This document shows, piece after piece, positions 15,678 to 24,982 of a stretch of DNA of 40,058 nt. A program made the position numbers and the translations under genes. Source of the stretch: Pseudomonadota bacterium (lineage in GTDB: Bacteria > Pseudomonadota > Gammaproteobacteria > Burkholderiales > Burkholderiaceae_C); NCBI GenBank assembly GCA_030271615.1, contig JARXKP010000004.1, positions 1 through 40,058 on the forward strand, written 5' to 3'. Position 1 is the first letter of the stretch, and each line of letters begins with the position of its first letter. Below the pieces are notes generated by a model. The model ran no database searches. It was not told the origin of the DNA and saw only the letters and a program-made list of their open reading frames with translations.

Positions 15678-18353
15678 TCACGACCGTTGTTGCCGAACGA
15701 TGTGTTTGAGAAGCGCACGGCGCATCCTGGGTGCGAGCACCTTGCCGGCGTTGTCCAATCCGAGCTTGCGATAGCTTTCCCACTGCGCTTCGTCGAAGAA
15801 CTGATCGGCCGTGGGTTCCTGCGGAAAACGGGGGTGACTCAGCTTGTACTGCCTGATGTCGTCTGCGGAGTCGTTGCGCACCCTCGGCTTGAGCAGCACG
15901 ATCCAGCAAATGGGGCCGGCATCGGGGCCCGCGGGACGCGCTCGCAGCAGCAGGGCACAGGGTTCGCGGCCCGCAGGCGTTCCGTCGCCGGCATTCGAAA
16001 AATCCTGCGGGCGGCCGAAGACGGTGTTCAGCACCGGATCGTCGACCACGCTCTTGTCGACTTCGACCTCGACGCCCATGTCGATGCGCACCAACCGGAT
16101 CAAGTTGGCCAGGTCTGCGAATTCGAAGGTCGGATCGGCACCGTTGTCGCAGGCCAGGATGCAGCGCAGGCCCCGACCGGGTCTCAGCAGTTCGTAGAGC
16201 GCGGTGTTCTCGAAGTGCCCGCCATCGGACAGGTACTGCCAGGGGCGGTGCAGGCCATGGAACTTGGCGGTGAACTCGCCGAGAAGATAGCTCTGCGTCG
16301 TGAAGAAATAGGTGAGTGCCGATCGCAGCAGCCCCGCCTGCCCGGAGCCGCCAGCGCCCGACTCCCACCAGGTGCCGAGCCGCACGTTGGCAGCGCCCAT
16401 CAGCAGCGACATCCCCAGCGTGGTTTCGCGGCCGATGCCGGTGCTGAACGCCGCGCCCGAGGTGCCGATCCACTGTCCCAGCGTCAACGGCCGCTGGATC
16501 TCCCGACCCTGCGTCTTGCTCGGGAAGGCAAAGGGCCGGCCGTCGACCGCGAAGCCCTGCGGCGTGACCGCCATCGGTTGGCCCTTGCGGTCGCGCTGCA
16601 CCAGCTGTTCGGCCGGATCGACGGTCTTGTTCACGGTGACATTGATGATGTGAAAGGGCGCGAGCGTGCGCGGCCCCTGAGCGTCATCGACAAACTGGCT
16701 CAGTGCGATCTGGTCGCCCGCCATCGGCTCGGCGACGCTCTGCTCGCGCCCGGCCGCACCCGCGCCGGGCGTGCGGATGAAGCGTCGACCGTTGGACGCC
16801 CCCAGGTACGCACGGGTCAGCCGGGCGCTGTAGAACGATTGCAGACTGGACAGGTTGATGAACCCGGGAAACTGGCCCGTCAACGCGGCCAGCAGCGCCG
16901 CCATGAGGGTCAGGACGCACAGCACGGCGGCCTGGCCTCGGCTCACGGCTTCGACCGTGGGCAGGCTGCCGCCCCATTGCAGCCAGGCCACGGCCAGACT
17001 CCAACCGGTGGCTACCAGGGCCAGGATCAGCACACCCGCGGCGCCGCCCAGGGTGCTCAGGGGTAGTCTGCCCAGCCACGAGGACGGTGCTCGGGTCTTG
17101 CCGAACAGCGCGGTGGTCTGGCGGGCCAGACCGACGAGTGCGGCAATCAGTGCCGCGGGGGTGGCCAGGGCCGTCGTGCCACCGCCGCTCACGGCCACGA
17201 TGTAGAGCGAGCGGCCGGCGGTCTCGATCAGCGCCAGGCCGGCAATCACCGCCACGCACACCATGGCCGCGGTGAACTGGCGGGTCGACTCGACCCGCAA
17301 CGTGGCGACCTCGTCGCTGCGCCTGCGGTTGTAGCCATGCAGCAGCAGGCTCAAGCCCAGCACGCCGGCGGCCAGGTAGGCCGTGCCAAGCGATGACGCA
17401 CGCAGCGGTGCGATCGCGACATCGGGCTGCAAGAGCCAGTGCTGCGAAGAGGCCAACGCGAGCAAGCCCAGTCCCACGGCGATGTAGCCACACACCGCGC
17501 GATTGAAGAAGTCGCAACGATCGCGCGGGCCGGGGTAGCTGAGCCAGAACGCCAGCCCCGCGGGCACCGCACCCAGCAACAGAACCAGCCCGGCCAGCCA
17601 CCACAGCGGACTCCACCAGAACCGCTCCGTCCAGGTGTACGCCTGTAGCACCTGCTGCAGCTGGGCCGCATCGTGGTCGCGCAGGAATGAACACAGCGTC
17701 GTGAACAGCGCCGAAAAGGAAAACAGCCCGAGCAGCGCGGTGCCGATCACGTAGTGCACGGCCACCCAGTTGCGCAGGCTCAGGCACAGGGCGTAGACCA
17801 TGTCGCCGCCGCCGCTGGGCGTGAGGTAGCGGCCGTTGTCGCGCAGCCAGGCCAGTGGTGCTTTCCGGACGGTGTCTTCCGTGTAGGCGTCGCCTGAGCG
17901 CATGCGGCTCGGCGGATCGGTCAGCAGCACCCTCACGGCGTCATCGGCGGCGCGTGCTGCTGGATCGGGGCCCGCCGCGGCGATGGACTTCGCGCGCAGG
18001 CGTCCCGGCAGGAAGATGCTGCAAAGGAAGGCGCCCACGTACCCGCCGCCGCTGACCGTCGACAGGTAGTCGAAACGCGACAGCAGTGATGCCTTGTGCA
18101 TGGCACCCGCCGGCATTCCGGTGGCTGCGACGTAGGGTGGCTGCGCCGCGCTGCGGACGGGGCTGCGCGCCAGTGCCTGCAGGACACCGAGCGCGAAGGT
18201 GGCGCTGCGGATGCCACCGCCGGACAGCGCCAATCCCCAGGGAGCGTTGCGGTCCGGCGTGTGAGGCGGGTCTTGCAGTTGGCGCCGTTGCTCTATGAAC
18301 TTCTTTTCGGCCGCCTCGGCGGCGACCGGGATCACCGATGGATCGTGGGTCAT
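15678..18353 (-). CDS. Large membrane-associated patatin-like phospholipase
   Basis: 891 residues; the ATG at 18353 was chosen for the GGGAG seven bases upstream, although an in-frame ATG at 18386 exists. The N-terminal patatin half has the oxyanion motif GGGIRSATF (45-53) and the nucleophile Ser101 in TVSGGG, a cPLA2-like variant of GxSxG. A long insertion of about eight hydrophobic segments follows (roughly 195-500). The second patatin half comes last, with the catalytic aspartate in SDGGHFENTALYELL (DGG at 710-712). Such an arrangement predicts an integral membrane lipid acyl hydrolase with its active site built from sequence on both sides of the membrane block. It is not obviously in an operon. 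Confidence 0.88.
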   Translation of the reverse strand: MTHDPSVIPVAAEAAEKKFIEQRRQLQDPPHTPDRNAPWGLALSGGGIRSATFALGVLQALARSPVRSAAQPPYVAATGMPAGAMHKASLLSRFDYLSTVSGGGYVGAFLCSIFLPGRLRAKSIAAAGPDPAARAADDAVRVLLTDPPSRMRSGDAYTEDTVRKAPLAWLRDNGRYLTPSGGGDMVYALCLSLRNWVAVHYVIGTALLGLFSFSALFTTLCSFLRDHDAAQLQQVLQAYTWTERFWWSPLWWLAGLVLLLGAVPAGLAFWLSYPGPRDRCDFFNRAVCGYIAVGLGLLALASSQHWLLQPDVAIAPLRASSLGTAYLAAGVLGLSLLLHGYNRRRSDEVATLRVESTRQFTAAMVCVAVIAGLALIETAGRSLYIVAVSGGGTTALATPAALIAALVGLARQTTALFGKTRAPSSWLGRLPLSTLGGAAGVLILALVATGWSLAVAWLQWGGSLPTVEAVSRGQAAVLCVLTLMAALLAALTGQFPGFINLSSLQSFYSARLTRAYLGASNGRRFIRTPGAGAAGREQSVAEPMAGDQIALSQFVDDAQGPRTLAPFHIINVTVNKTVDPAEQLVQRDRKGQPMAVTPQGFAVDGRPFAFPSKTQGREIQRPLTLGQWIGTSGAAFSTGIGRETTLGMSLLMGAANVRLGTWWESGAGGSGQAGLLRSALTYFFTTQSYLLGEFTAKFHGLHRPWQYLSDGGHFENTALYELLRPGRGLRCILACDNGADPTFEFADLANLIRLVRIDMGVEVEVDKSVVDDPVLNTVFGRPQDFSNAGDGTPAGREPCALLLRARPAGPDAGPICWIVLLKPRVRNDSADDIRQYKLSHPRFPQEPTADQFFDEAQWESYRKLGLDNAGKVLAPRMRRALLKHIVRQQRS

Positions 18354-18490
18354 GCACTGACTCCCGAGCTGCTGGGGTGCAGCCATTGCGCGAGCCTACT
18401 GGTATTGCGTGCACGCAGACATCCCCAGGATGCCCGGCCCGAACCAGCCTGCAACCCGCAATCTGCGGCCTGAGCGGCGCGACGGCGCGC

Positions 18491-21034
18491 TCAGGCGTTG
18501 CTCATCGCCCGCACGTCCTCGATGGTCGTGATGCCGGCCAGCACCTTGTCGATGCCGTCCTGCCGCAGGGTGCGCATGCCTTCGCGCAGGGCCACCTGCT
18601 GCAACGCCTCGGCCCGTTCGCCGGTCTGCACCATGCGGCGCAGGTTGCGCGAGATCACCATCAACTCGTGCAGCCCGGCGCGGCCCTTGAAGCCGGTGTG
18701 ATCGCAATGCGCGCAGCCGGGGCTGTGGTGCATCTGGAGGCGGCCGTTCTGGCCGTGCTGATCGATCCACTGCGCGCGCACCGCGTCGCGGTCCGGGAAC
18801 GGGCTCGCGTCGGCGGCGAAGGCATTCAGGTAGTCGTCGAGCAACTCGTCGATTTCGGCTTCGGTGGCCGGGCGGCTCTGGCGGCATTCACCGCACAGCT
18901 TGCGGACCAGCCGCTGGCCCAGTACCGCCAGCAGCGAATCGGCGAAGTTGAACGGGTCCATGCCCATGTCGAGCAGGCGGGTCACTGTCTCGGGTGCACT
19001 GTTGGTGTGCAATGTGCTCAGGACCAGGTGGCCGGTCAGCGACGCCTCGATCGCCATGTGAGCGGTTTCCTCGTCGCGGATCTCGCCGACCATGATCACG
19101 TCCGGGTCGGCGCGCAGGAAGGCACGCAGCGCCTTCGCGAACGTCCAGTCGATGCGCGGGTTCACCTGCACCTGGCGCAGCCCGGGCTGGGTGATCTCGA
19201 TCGGGTCCTCGGCCGTCCAGATCTTGCGCTGCGGCAGGTTGATCGACGCCAGCGCCGAATGCAGCGTGGTCGTCTTGCCCGAGCCGGTCGGGCCCACGCA
19301 CAGCACCATGCCGTAGGGCCGTTCGATCGCGGCTTTCAGTTGCGCCAGGTTGTGCGCCGACATGCCGAGCTGCTCCAGCGGGATCGGCCTCGCCGACACC
19401 AGGATGCGCATCACCACGTCCTCGAGGCTGTTGTTGGTCGGGATCGTCGCCACCCGCAACTCGATGCGGTGCTGCGACGAGAAGCGCGCGAAATTGATCT
19501 TGCCGTCCTGCGGCTTGCGGCGCTCGGAGATGTCGAGGTCGCACATGATCTTGATGCGCGCGATCAGCGACGAGCGGTAGTTCGGCGGCAGTTCGAGGTA
19601 GGTGCGCAGCACGCCGTCCTTGCGGAAGCGGATGCGGATCTTCTCGCGGCCCGGGTAGCTCTCGATGTGGATGTCGGAGACGCCGTCCTTGTAGGCCTCG
19701 ATGATCATGTTGTTGATCAGGCGCACCAGCGAGTTGTCCGACTGCTCGATCGGACGGTCGTCGTGGAAGGCGTTGTCGTTCTCGCGCTCCAGGTTCTCGA
19801 CCAGCTGGTCGGTGCCCATCGGCTCGAGCACCTGGGTCTCCTGCCCGAACTCGCCTGTGTAGCGTCCCGATGCGATGGCGCCGATCTGCTCGTAGACGGC
19901 GTCGATGCGCAGGTCGATCGAACGGCTCTGGGCGAGCACCGGCAGCACCTTCATCTGCATCGAGAACTCGGCCTCCTCGACCGCCGTGTGCAGCCGTGCC
20001 GGATCGTCGATCGCGATCACCACACGGCTTTCGCACATCAGCAGCGGCAGCACCCGAAGCCGGGTGGCGACCGCGTAGGGCAGCTTGCGCAAGGCTTCGC
20101 TGTCGACCGGAAAGGCGTCCACATCGACCAGCGGATAGCCCATCTTGCGCGCCATCGCCACTTGCAGGTCGGCTCGCGACACCACGCCGTTGCGCACCAG
20201 GATTTCACCCAGCGGCACGCTGCGGTCGTGTTGCTGCTGCGCCAGCGCGTCCTGCAGTTCGGCCTCGCTGATCAGGTTCAGTGACATCAGTGCTTCGCCG
20301 ATGCGCACCATCGGCATGCGGGCCTGCTGATCGAGTGCGAGCAACAACTGCTCGGGCGTCACGATGTTGCGCGTGACGAGGATGCCGCCGATCTTCTGGC
20401 TGCGCAGCCGTGCCTGCTGTTCCGCGGCCTGCTCGATCTGCTGCGGCGTCGCAGCGCGCTGCGCGACCAGCACCTCACCGATGCTGCCTCCCAGTTCGAA
20501 GCTGCTGAATGCAGCGGCCGGAATGAACATCCGAGTGACGGCCTGTGCCGCATTTTTCGGGTCGCCTTCGACCGGCGGGAACAGGAACAGTCCCAACGCG
20601 GTCCGGACATGTCCGAGCGACGAGCCGAGCAGTTCGCCGCCATGACTCCAGGTCAACCGGAACGGGGTGGCCGCGCCGGGTGCGAGCGAGAGCGCACCAG
20701 CGTCATCGTGATCGACGTCTGACGCAGTCAGCGGTTGCGTCAGGCACAGCGAACGGAACTGGTCGAAGCGCAGCGGCACGTTGGTGCGCGATGGCGGCAA
20801 CTGCACGAGTGCGACGCCTTGTTCGGGCAGCAACGCGGTCAACTGACCGTGCATCAGCTTGTCGTTCAGGCCGGTGATCGAGCAGGCCAGCGGACCGGAT
20901 TGCGGTTGCCCCTGCGGATAGGCGGCAAACGGCGGCGAGGGCCAGCAGTAGGCTGTGCCCGAGCCGTCGGCCATGGAAGATTCGCTGGCGCCTTCGGAAC
21001 CGCCCCATTGGAGCGGTGTCAGCATGTCGGCCAT
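18491..21034 (-). CDS. GspE/PilB-family secretion ATPase with four MshEN-like repeats
   Basis: 847 residues from the ATG at 21034, preceded by GAGGA four bases upstream; an in-frame GTG at 21142 would add 36 residues. An unrecognised domain (~50-180) is followed by four tandem units of the form (I/L)GxxLVxxxxxxxxxLxxALxxQ at about 184-206, 216-238, 245-267 and 275-297. Such MshEN/GspE-N repeats bind cyclic di-GMP in some homologues. A second N2-type domain follows. The ATPase core has Walker A GPTGSGKT (581-588), Walker B PDVIMVGEIRD (644-654) and the zinc cysteines C714, C717, C774, C777. It would power type IV pilus or type II secretion assembly. No partner platform protein lies beside it. 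Confidence 0.92.
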   Translation of the reverse strand: MADMLTPLQWGGSEGASESSMADGSGTAYCWPSPPFAAYPQGQPQSGPLACSITGLNDKLMHGQLTALLPEQGVALVQLPPSRTNVPLRFDQFRSLCLTQPLTASDVDHDDAGALSLAPGAATPFRLTWSHGGELLGSSLGHVRTALGLFLFPPVEGDPKNAAQAVTRMFIPAAAFSSFELGGSIGEVLVAQRAATPQQIEQAAEQQARLRSQKIGGILVTRNIVTPEQLLLALDQQARMPMVRIGEALMSLNLISEAELQDALAQQQHDRSVPLGEILVRNGVVSRADLQVAMARKMGYPLVDVDAFPVDSEALRKLPYAVATRLRVLPLLMCESRVVIAIDDPARLHTAVEEAEFSMQMKVLPVLAQSRSIDLRIDAVYEQIGAIASGRYTGEFGQETQVLEPMGTDQLVENLERENDNAFHDDRPIEQSDNSLVRLINNMIIEAYKDGVSDIHIESYPGREKIRIRFRKDGVLRTYLELPPNYRSSLIARIKIMCDLDISERRKPQDGKINFARFSSQHRIELRVATIPTNNSLEDVVMRILVSARPIPLEQLGMSAHNLAQLKAAIERPYGMVLCVGPTGSGKTTTLHSALASINLPQRKIWTAEDPIEITQPGLRQVQVNPRIDWTFAKALRAFLRADPDVIMVGEIRDEETAHMAIEASLTGHLVLSTLHTNSAPETVTRLLDMGMDPFNFADSLLAVLGQRLVRKLCGECRQSRPATEAEIDELLDDYLNAFAADASPFPDRDAVRAQWIDQHGQNGRLQMHHSPGCAHCDHTGFKGRAGLHELMVISRNLRRMVQTGERAEALQQVALREGMRTLRQDGIDKVLAGITTIEDVRAMSNA

Positions 21035-21159
21035 GTTGTCCTCGAAATCGGTCGGCAGACCGCGTGTCAGTGATCGGATGACAGGCGGAGCCCGGCCCCG
21101 GTTGTCGACCTGAACGGGGCGCGAGTACAGCAGTGTCTTCACTCGATATTGATGGTGTT

Positions 21160-21179
21160 CGCCGCACGGTGATGCGGCG
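21160..21179. promoter_or_regulatory. Hairpin upstream of the GspE-type gene
   Basis: Perfect 7-bp inverted repeat CGCCGCA ... TGCGGCG around a 6-base loop. It lies ~125 bases upstream of the chosen GspE start and 18 bases upstream of the alternative GTG, so it may be in the leader or promoter. The rest of the gap 21035-21348 shows no gene. Confidence 0.3.
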
Positions 21180-21319
21180 ATATGCAGGCTTGCGGGCGCT
21201 CAGTTCAGCCCGCTCACCACGCATCGGAATGCTCGGTTCCTGCGCAGGTCAGCAGATGGAGTGGCCGTCACGAGACCCACTGATGCGTGTGAGCTCTTCC
21301 GACCTGACGCCGGACTTGT

Positions 21320-21334
21320 GACGGGTCGCCCGTC
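21320..21334 (-). terminator. Possible terminator hairpin after the yqjDEK-like genes
   Basis: GACGGG-loop-CCCGTC, 14 bases past the stop of the YqjK-like gene on the minus strand. No T-run follows, so if it stops transcription it is a weak or Rho-assisted site. Confidence 0.3.
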
Positions 21335-21348
21335 CCGAACGAAGTGCC

Positions 21349-21642
21349 TCAGCGCCGCATCAGCTTGCGGGCGACGCGGATCACCGGCCAGGCCGTCAAT
21401 GCCCAGCGTGCGACGCCCATCCAGGTCTTGCTCCGACGTTTCAGCATCCACAGCAACGGCACGCCGCCGACCGCCGCCACGGGACCGAGCCAGTCGCGTG
21501 AGCGACCCACGGCCGCACTGAAACGCGCTAGTGGCGCGGTGCTCGCCTGCCATTCGGCATGCAGCAACTCGCGCTGCAGCGCCGCTCGAAGCACCAGCAG
21601 ATCCCGCTGCAACGCGAGCTCTCGCAGCCGCCGGGCGCTCAT
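21349..21642 (-). CDS. YqjK-like protein
   Basis: 97 residues, ATG at 21642 overlapping the YqjE-like stop (ATGA, 21639-21642). It is very basic, with an N-terminal heptad-like helix (RRLRELALQRDLLVLRAALQ begins it), a short hydrophobic stretch near 62-72 (VAAVGGVPLLWML) and a basic tail. This matches the third member of yqjD-yqjE-yqjK sets, whose function is not established. It is the last gene of the set. Confidence 0.75.
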   Translation of the reverse strand: MSARRLRELALQRDLLVLRAALQRELLHAEWQASTAPLARFSAAVGRSRDWLGPVAAVGGVPLLWMLKRRSKTWMGVARWALTAWPVIRVARKLMRR

Positions 21643-22016
21643 CGTGGCGGTTCCTCTGCTGGCCGGGGTTGCAACGCAGCCACGTCGCGCTGCAGCTCGG
21701 CCACGGTGGCCGACATGAACGGGGGGCGATTCGCAGCGCGCGCACGCCAGCGCACGGCCGACACCACGGTCGCACCGACGAACGCCAGCGCCAGTCCGCC
21801 TGCGGCCAGCAGTCGGTGGCTGTCCCACATCAGCACGATCAGGAAGCCGGTGCACATCACCACCGCCATGCCAAACAGCATCAGCGTGACCACCGCCGAG
21901 ATCAGCAGCCCGACCAGGCGCAGCCGTTCTTCCTCGATCTCGGTCGCGGCCAGCTCGAGTCGCGTGGCGCCGATGTCGAGCAGCAGCGCCAGCGTGGACC
22001 TCACCGAGTCGAACAT
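21639..22016 (-). CDS. YqjE-like inner-membrane protein (phage-holin-family fold)
   Basis: 125 residues, ATG at 22016. The start MFDSVRSTLALLLDIGATRL with ELAATEIEEER is the characteristic beginning of the YqjE/DUF1469 family. Two membrane hairpin segments follow (about 35-60 and 68-88), then a polar C-terminus. Members sit in the inner membrane and lie beside yqjD homologues; the role is unproven. Coupled by overlap to the YqjK-like gene. Confidence 0.85.
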   Translation of the reverse strand: MFDSVRSTLALLLDIGATRLELAATEIEEERLRLVGLLISAVVTLMLFGMAVVMCTGFLIVLMWDSHRLLAAGGLALAFVGATVVSAVRWRARAANRPPFMSATVAELQRDVAALQPRPAEEPPR

Positions 22017-22058
22017 GCGATGCCTTCCGCGAAGTCTGGTGAAGAGGTGTGCGGTCGC

Positions 22059-22388
22059 TCAGCGACGGGCGATCAGCAGGCCCAGCAGCACGCCGACAGC
22101 CGCGGCGGCGCCCATGGCGGCATACGGGTGCTCGTGCACGGCGCGGTCGGTGGCTCGCGCGGCGTGCTTGGCATTCAACAGCGCGGTTTCCTCGAGCCGC
22201 TGCAATTCATCCTTGGCGCGACGCAGTTTCTCTTCGGCTCGCTTCAGCAAGCTGGCGTATTCATGGCTGGCCGCCGAGCTCGCGCCTTTCAGCAGCGTCT
22301 CGGCTTCGCCGACGGTCTGCTTCAGCATGTCGGCGAGCTCGTCGCGGGTGGCTTGGAGGCTGGCGGCTGCAGTGTCGATCTGGCTCAT
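22059..22388 (-). CDS. YqjD/ElaB-like DUF883 protein
   Basis: 109 residues; the ATG at 22388 has AGGAG (22396-22400 complement) at ideal spacing. A long amphipathic helical region (1-~85) is followed by a single C-terminal membrane anchor, YAAMGAAAAVGVLLGLLIARR, ending in two arginines. That is the standard DUF883 layout. Homologues YqjD/ElaB bind ribosomes at the inner membrane in stationary phase in E. coli; whether this one does is inference. First gene of the yqjDEK-like set. Confidence 0.9.
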   Translation of the reverse strand: MSQIDTAAASLQATRDELADMLKQTVGEAETLLKGASSAASHEYASLLKRAEEKLRRAKDELQRLEETALLNAKHAARATDRAVHEHPYAAMGAAAAVGVLLGLLIARR

Positions 22389-22562
22389 GGTGGGGCTCCT
22401 GGTGGTTGAGATGCCCGTCGCGAGGCGTGCCTCGACGAGCAGGGTGGAACGTATCCGGCCATTCTCCGCTCGCGTCGGCACACCCGTTTGATCCATCGCA
22501 AGCCACACCGGACTGTCCCACGCGGGCACCACGCAACTCCGGACGACGCCTTCGTCCTCGAC

Positions 22563-22906
22563 TCACCATGGCACCGCGTTCAGCATGACACGGGGCTTGA
22601 ATGCCCCGTTGATCCCGCTCACCAGGAATTGGGATCCTCATGCCGGCATAGACCGGCGGATTGACCGGTTTCCAGGCTGCGTCGGTGGTGCAGGGCCCCA
22701 GGCTGCTGTTGGTGCCGGTGGTGGCAGGTTTGAGGGGCGCCGTGTGGTTGTAGGTGCTTGTGATCGAGGCGCCCGGCGAGGCGTCCGACACGTAGGCGGA
22801 GGTGCGTATCGTCAGGTCACCGGCATTGAACGCCGCGCCGCTGAAGTTGACGCTCAACGCTGCCGGGCTGCCTGCTGCGTTCAGCGAGGACGTGCCCCGG
22901 GACGTG
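22563..22906 (-). pseudogene. Frameshifted C-terminal remnant of an unknown protein
   Basis: Directly after the tolA stop, one minus-strand frame reads a protein-like stretch of ~90 residues (SVNFSGAAFNAGDLTIR, then TAPLKPATTGTNSSLGP, then NPPVYAGMRIP). About 22640 the sense moves to another frame that reads FLVSGINGAFKPRVMLNAVPW (shown in part) and stops at 22563. Removing one A near 22640 would join them. No start codon or upstream part is present, so the 5' end was lost at the tolA junction. The parent family is not recognised. The rest of the gap (22389-22562) holds only the leader of the yqjD-like gene. Confidence 0.5.
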
Positions 22907-23821
22907 TCAGTCGCGCGGTTTGTACTGGATGATCATCGGCGACGTCACACGGCCGGTTTCGTCGCGGGGCAGCACGGCGGTCTTGTCAATCCCGCGCTTC
23001 ACCGCGTCGTCCCATTCAGGCACGCCGCTGGCCTTGACGATGCGGCTGGACAGGATGCGGCCGTCGGGCGCCACGGTGATCTCGATCTCGACCACCGGGT
23101 TGCCGGGCAGCGTGTCGGGGAACGACACGTTCGGGCGGATGCGGCCCTTGATGCGGCCGATGTAGTCGGCGCTCGGGCCGGCGTTCTGTGCGGCCGTGCC
23201 GGTGGCGTTGGCCGCGCCGGTGGCGCCGGCCAGGCTGGCGATGCGCTGCATCTGCTTTTCGCGTGCATCGGCCAGCGCGGCCGCTTGTGCTGCCTCGCGC
23301 TTCTTGTTCGCCAACTCGGTCTTGAGCGATTCGGCAGCCTGATCCTTGCGCTTCTGCTCGGCCAGTTTTTCGGCCTGCTCGGCCTTGCGCTGCCTGGCGA
23401 GCTTCTCGGCTTCCTTCTTCGCCTCTTTTTCTTCGCGGACCTGCTCGGCGAGTGCCTTCTTGCGCTTGTCTTCGAGGCGTTTGGCCTTCTCGATCGCGAT
23501 CTGCGCGTCGGGCACGGGCTCCGCTTTCGGCGGCGGTTTCGCGATCGGCTCCGGCTTGGGCTGGGGCTTCAGCACGCGCTCGGGAGGCGGCGGTGGCGGC
23601 TCGGCCTGAACCGGCCGCGGTGCGGCGATCTGCGGGACCGCGGCCCACAGTTCGGCCTCGATGCCCTCGGGCGAACTGACGTGCCAGTTGACGCTGAAAG
23701 TCAGTGCAGCGACCAGCAGCAGGTGCGCGACGATCGCCAGCACCAGACCGCTGCCCAGCCCGGCGGGCCGGCGCGGCATGAAGGCATCGCGTTCGAGGGT
23801 GGCGGCGGCTGCCATCGTCAT
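22907..23821 (-). CDS. tolA: TolA, envelope-spanning Tol protein
   Basis: 304 residues. The N-terminal membrane anchor (about 24-44) contains the SxxxH-type face used to contact TolQR (SGLVLAIVAHLLLVAAL). A proline-rich stretch with PPPPPP (75-80) and a Lys/Ala/Glu-rich coiled coil (105-195) span the periplasm. The C-terminal TonB/TolA-like domain (218-304) has IKGRIRPNVSFPD and VVEIEITVAPDGRI. TolA transmits the TolQR proton-driven force to Pal at the outer membrane during division. An ATG at 23815 is an alternative start with a better-placed GGA. TolB and Pal are not downstream, which is unusual. Confidence 0.95.
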   Translation of the reverse strand: MTMAAAATLERDAFMPRRPAGLGSGLVLAIVAHLLLVAALTFSVNWHVSSPEGIEAELWAAVPQIAAPRPVQAEPPPPPPERVLKPQPKPEPIAKPPPKAEPVPDAQIAIEKAKRLEDKRKKALAEQVREEKEAKKEAEKLARQRKAEQAEKLAEQKRKDQAAESLKTELANKKREAAQAAALADAREKQMQRIASLAGATGAANATGTAAQNAGPSADYIGRIKGRIRPNVSFPDTLPGNPVVEIEITVAPDGRILSSRIVKASGVPEWDDAVKRGIDKTAVLPRDETGRVTSPMIIQYKPRD

Positions 23822-23837
23822 CCGTGGAGTCGCTGCA

Positions 23838-24266
<429 letters not shown>

Positions 24267-24279
24267 GGTTCAACGACTT

Positions 24280-24969
24280 TCAGGTCGACGCGGAAGCCGC
24301 ACCGGTGTTGCGCTGCAGGATGTTCGAGAACTCTTCGATGAAGGTCTCCATCTGGATCGCGAGGCGGTCGATGTCGCGCGCGAAGCGGTTGTAGGCGATC
24401 ACCGCCGGAATCGCGGCGAAGAGGCCGATCGCGGTGGCGACCAGCGCCTCGGCGATGCCCGGAGCCACCGTGGCCAGCGTCACCTGCGTGAGATTCGCGA
24501 GGCCGATGAAGGCGTGCATGATTCCCCAGACGGTGCCGAACAGGCCGACGTACGGCGACACCGAGCCGACCGAGGCGAGGAACGACAGGTTCGATTCGAT
24601 GGTGTCCATCTCGCGCTGGAAGCTCGCGCGCATCGCGCGGCGTGCACCGTCGAGCAGCGCGCCCGAGTCGGTGACGCGGCGCTCGCGCAGCTTCATGAAT
24701 TCACGCATGCCCGACGCGAAGATGCGCTCCATCGGGGCCGACGAGGTGCTGCGCTTGGTGGCGTCGTCGTACAGGTCGTTCAGGTTCTTGCCGGCCCAGA
24801 AGTCGCGCTCGAACACCTCGTTGTCGGAGCGCACCTTGCGCAGGCCGAACAGCTTGCCGAAGATCACCGTCCAGCTCGCCAGCGAGGTGATCAGCAAGCC
24901 TGCCATCACGAGCTGCACCACCGCGCTGGCGTGCAGCACGAGGCTGAATATCGATAGGTCTTGGTTCAT
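24280..24969 (-). CDS. tolQ: TolQ, Tol motor channel subunit
   Basis: 229 residues with the MotA/TolQ/ExbB fold: membrane segment 1 near 13-35, then a cytoplasmic domain. Segments 2 and 3 lie near 130-152 and 163-190 and include VGSVSPYVGLFGTVWGIM and ATAIGLFAAIPAVIAYN. The five-fold TolQ ring surrounds a TolR pair and conducts protons. It lies 13 bases after ybgC. Confidence 0.97.
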   Translation of the reverse strand: MNQDLSIFSLVLHASAVVQLVMAGLLITSLASWTVIFGKLFGLRKVRSDNEVFERDFWAGKNLNDLYDDATKRSTSSAPMERIFASGMREFMKLRERRVTDSGALLDGARRAMRASFQREMDTIESNLSFLASVGSVSPYVGLFGTVWGIMHAFIGLANLTQVTLATVAPGIAEALVATAIGLFAAIPAVIAYNRFARDIDRLAIQMETFIEEFSNILQRNTGAASAST

Positions 24970-24982
24970 GGGATCGGTCTGA

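Noticed and set aside
18338-20284. 648-codon plus-strand open frame over the secretion ATPase
   Set aside because: Antisense shadow of a GC-rich gene; composition (His, Arg, Val, Asp) and lack of motifs show it is not coding.
22261-22857. Single 198-residue minus-strand gene across the tolA-yqjD gap
   Set aside because: Only its first part looks like protein; the rest overlaps the DUF883 gene out of frame. A frameshifted remnant ending at 22563 fits better.
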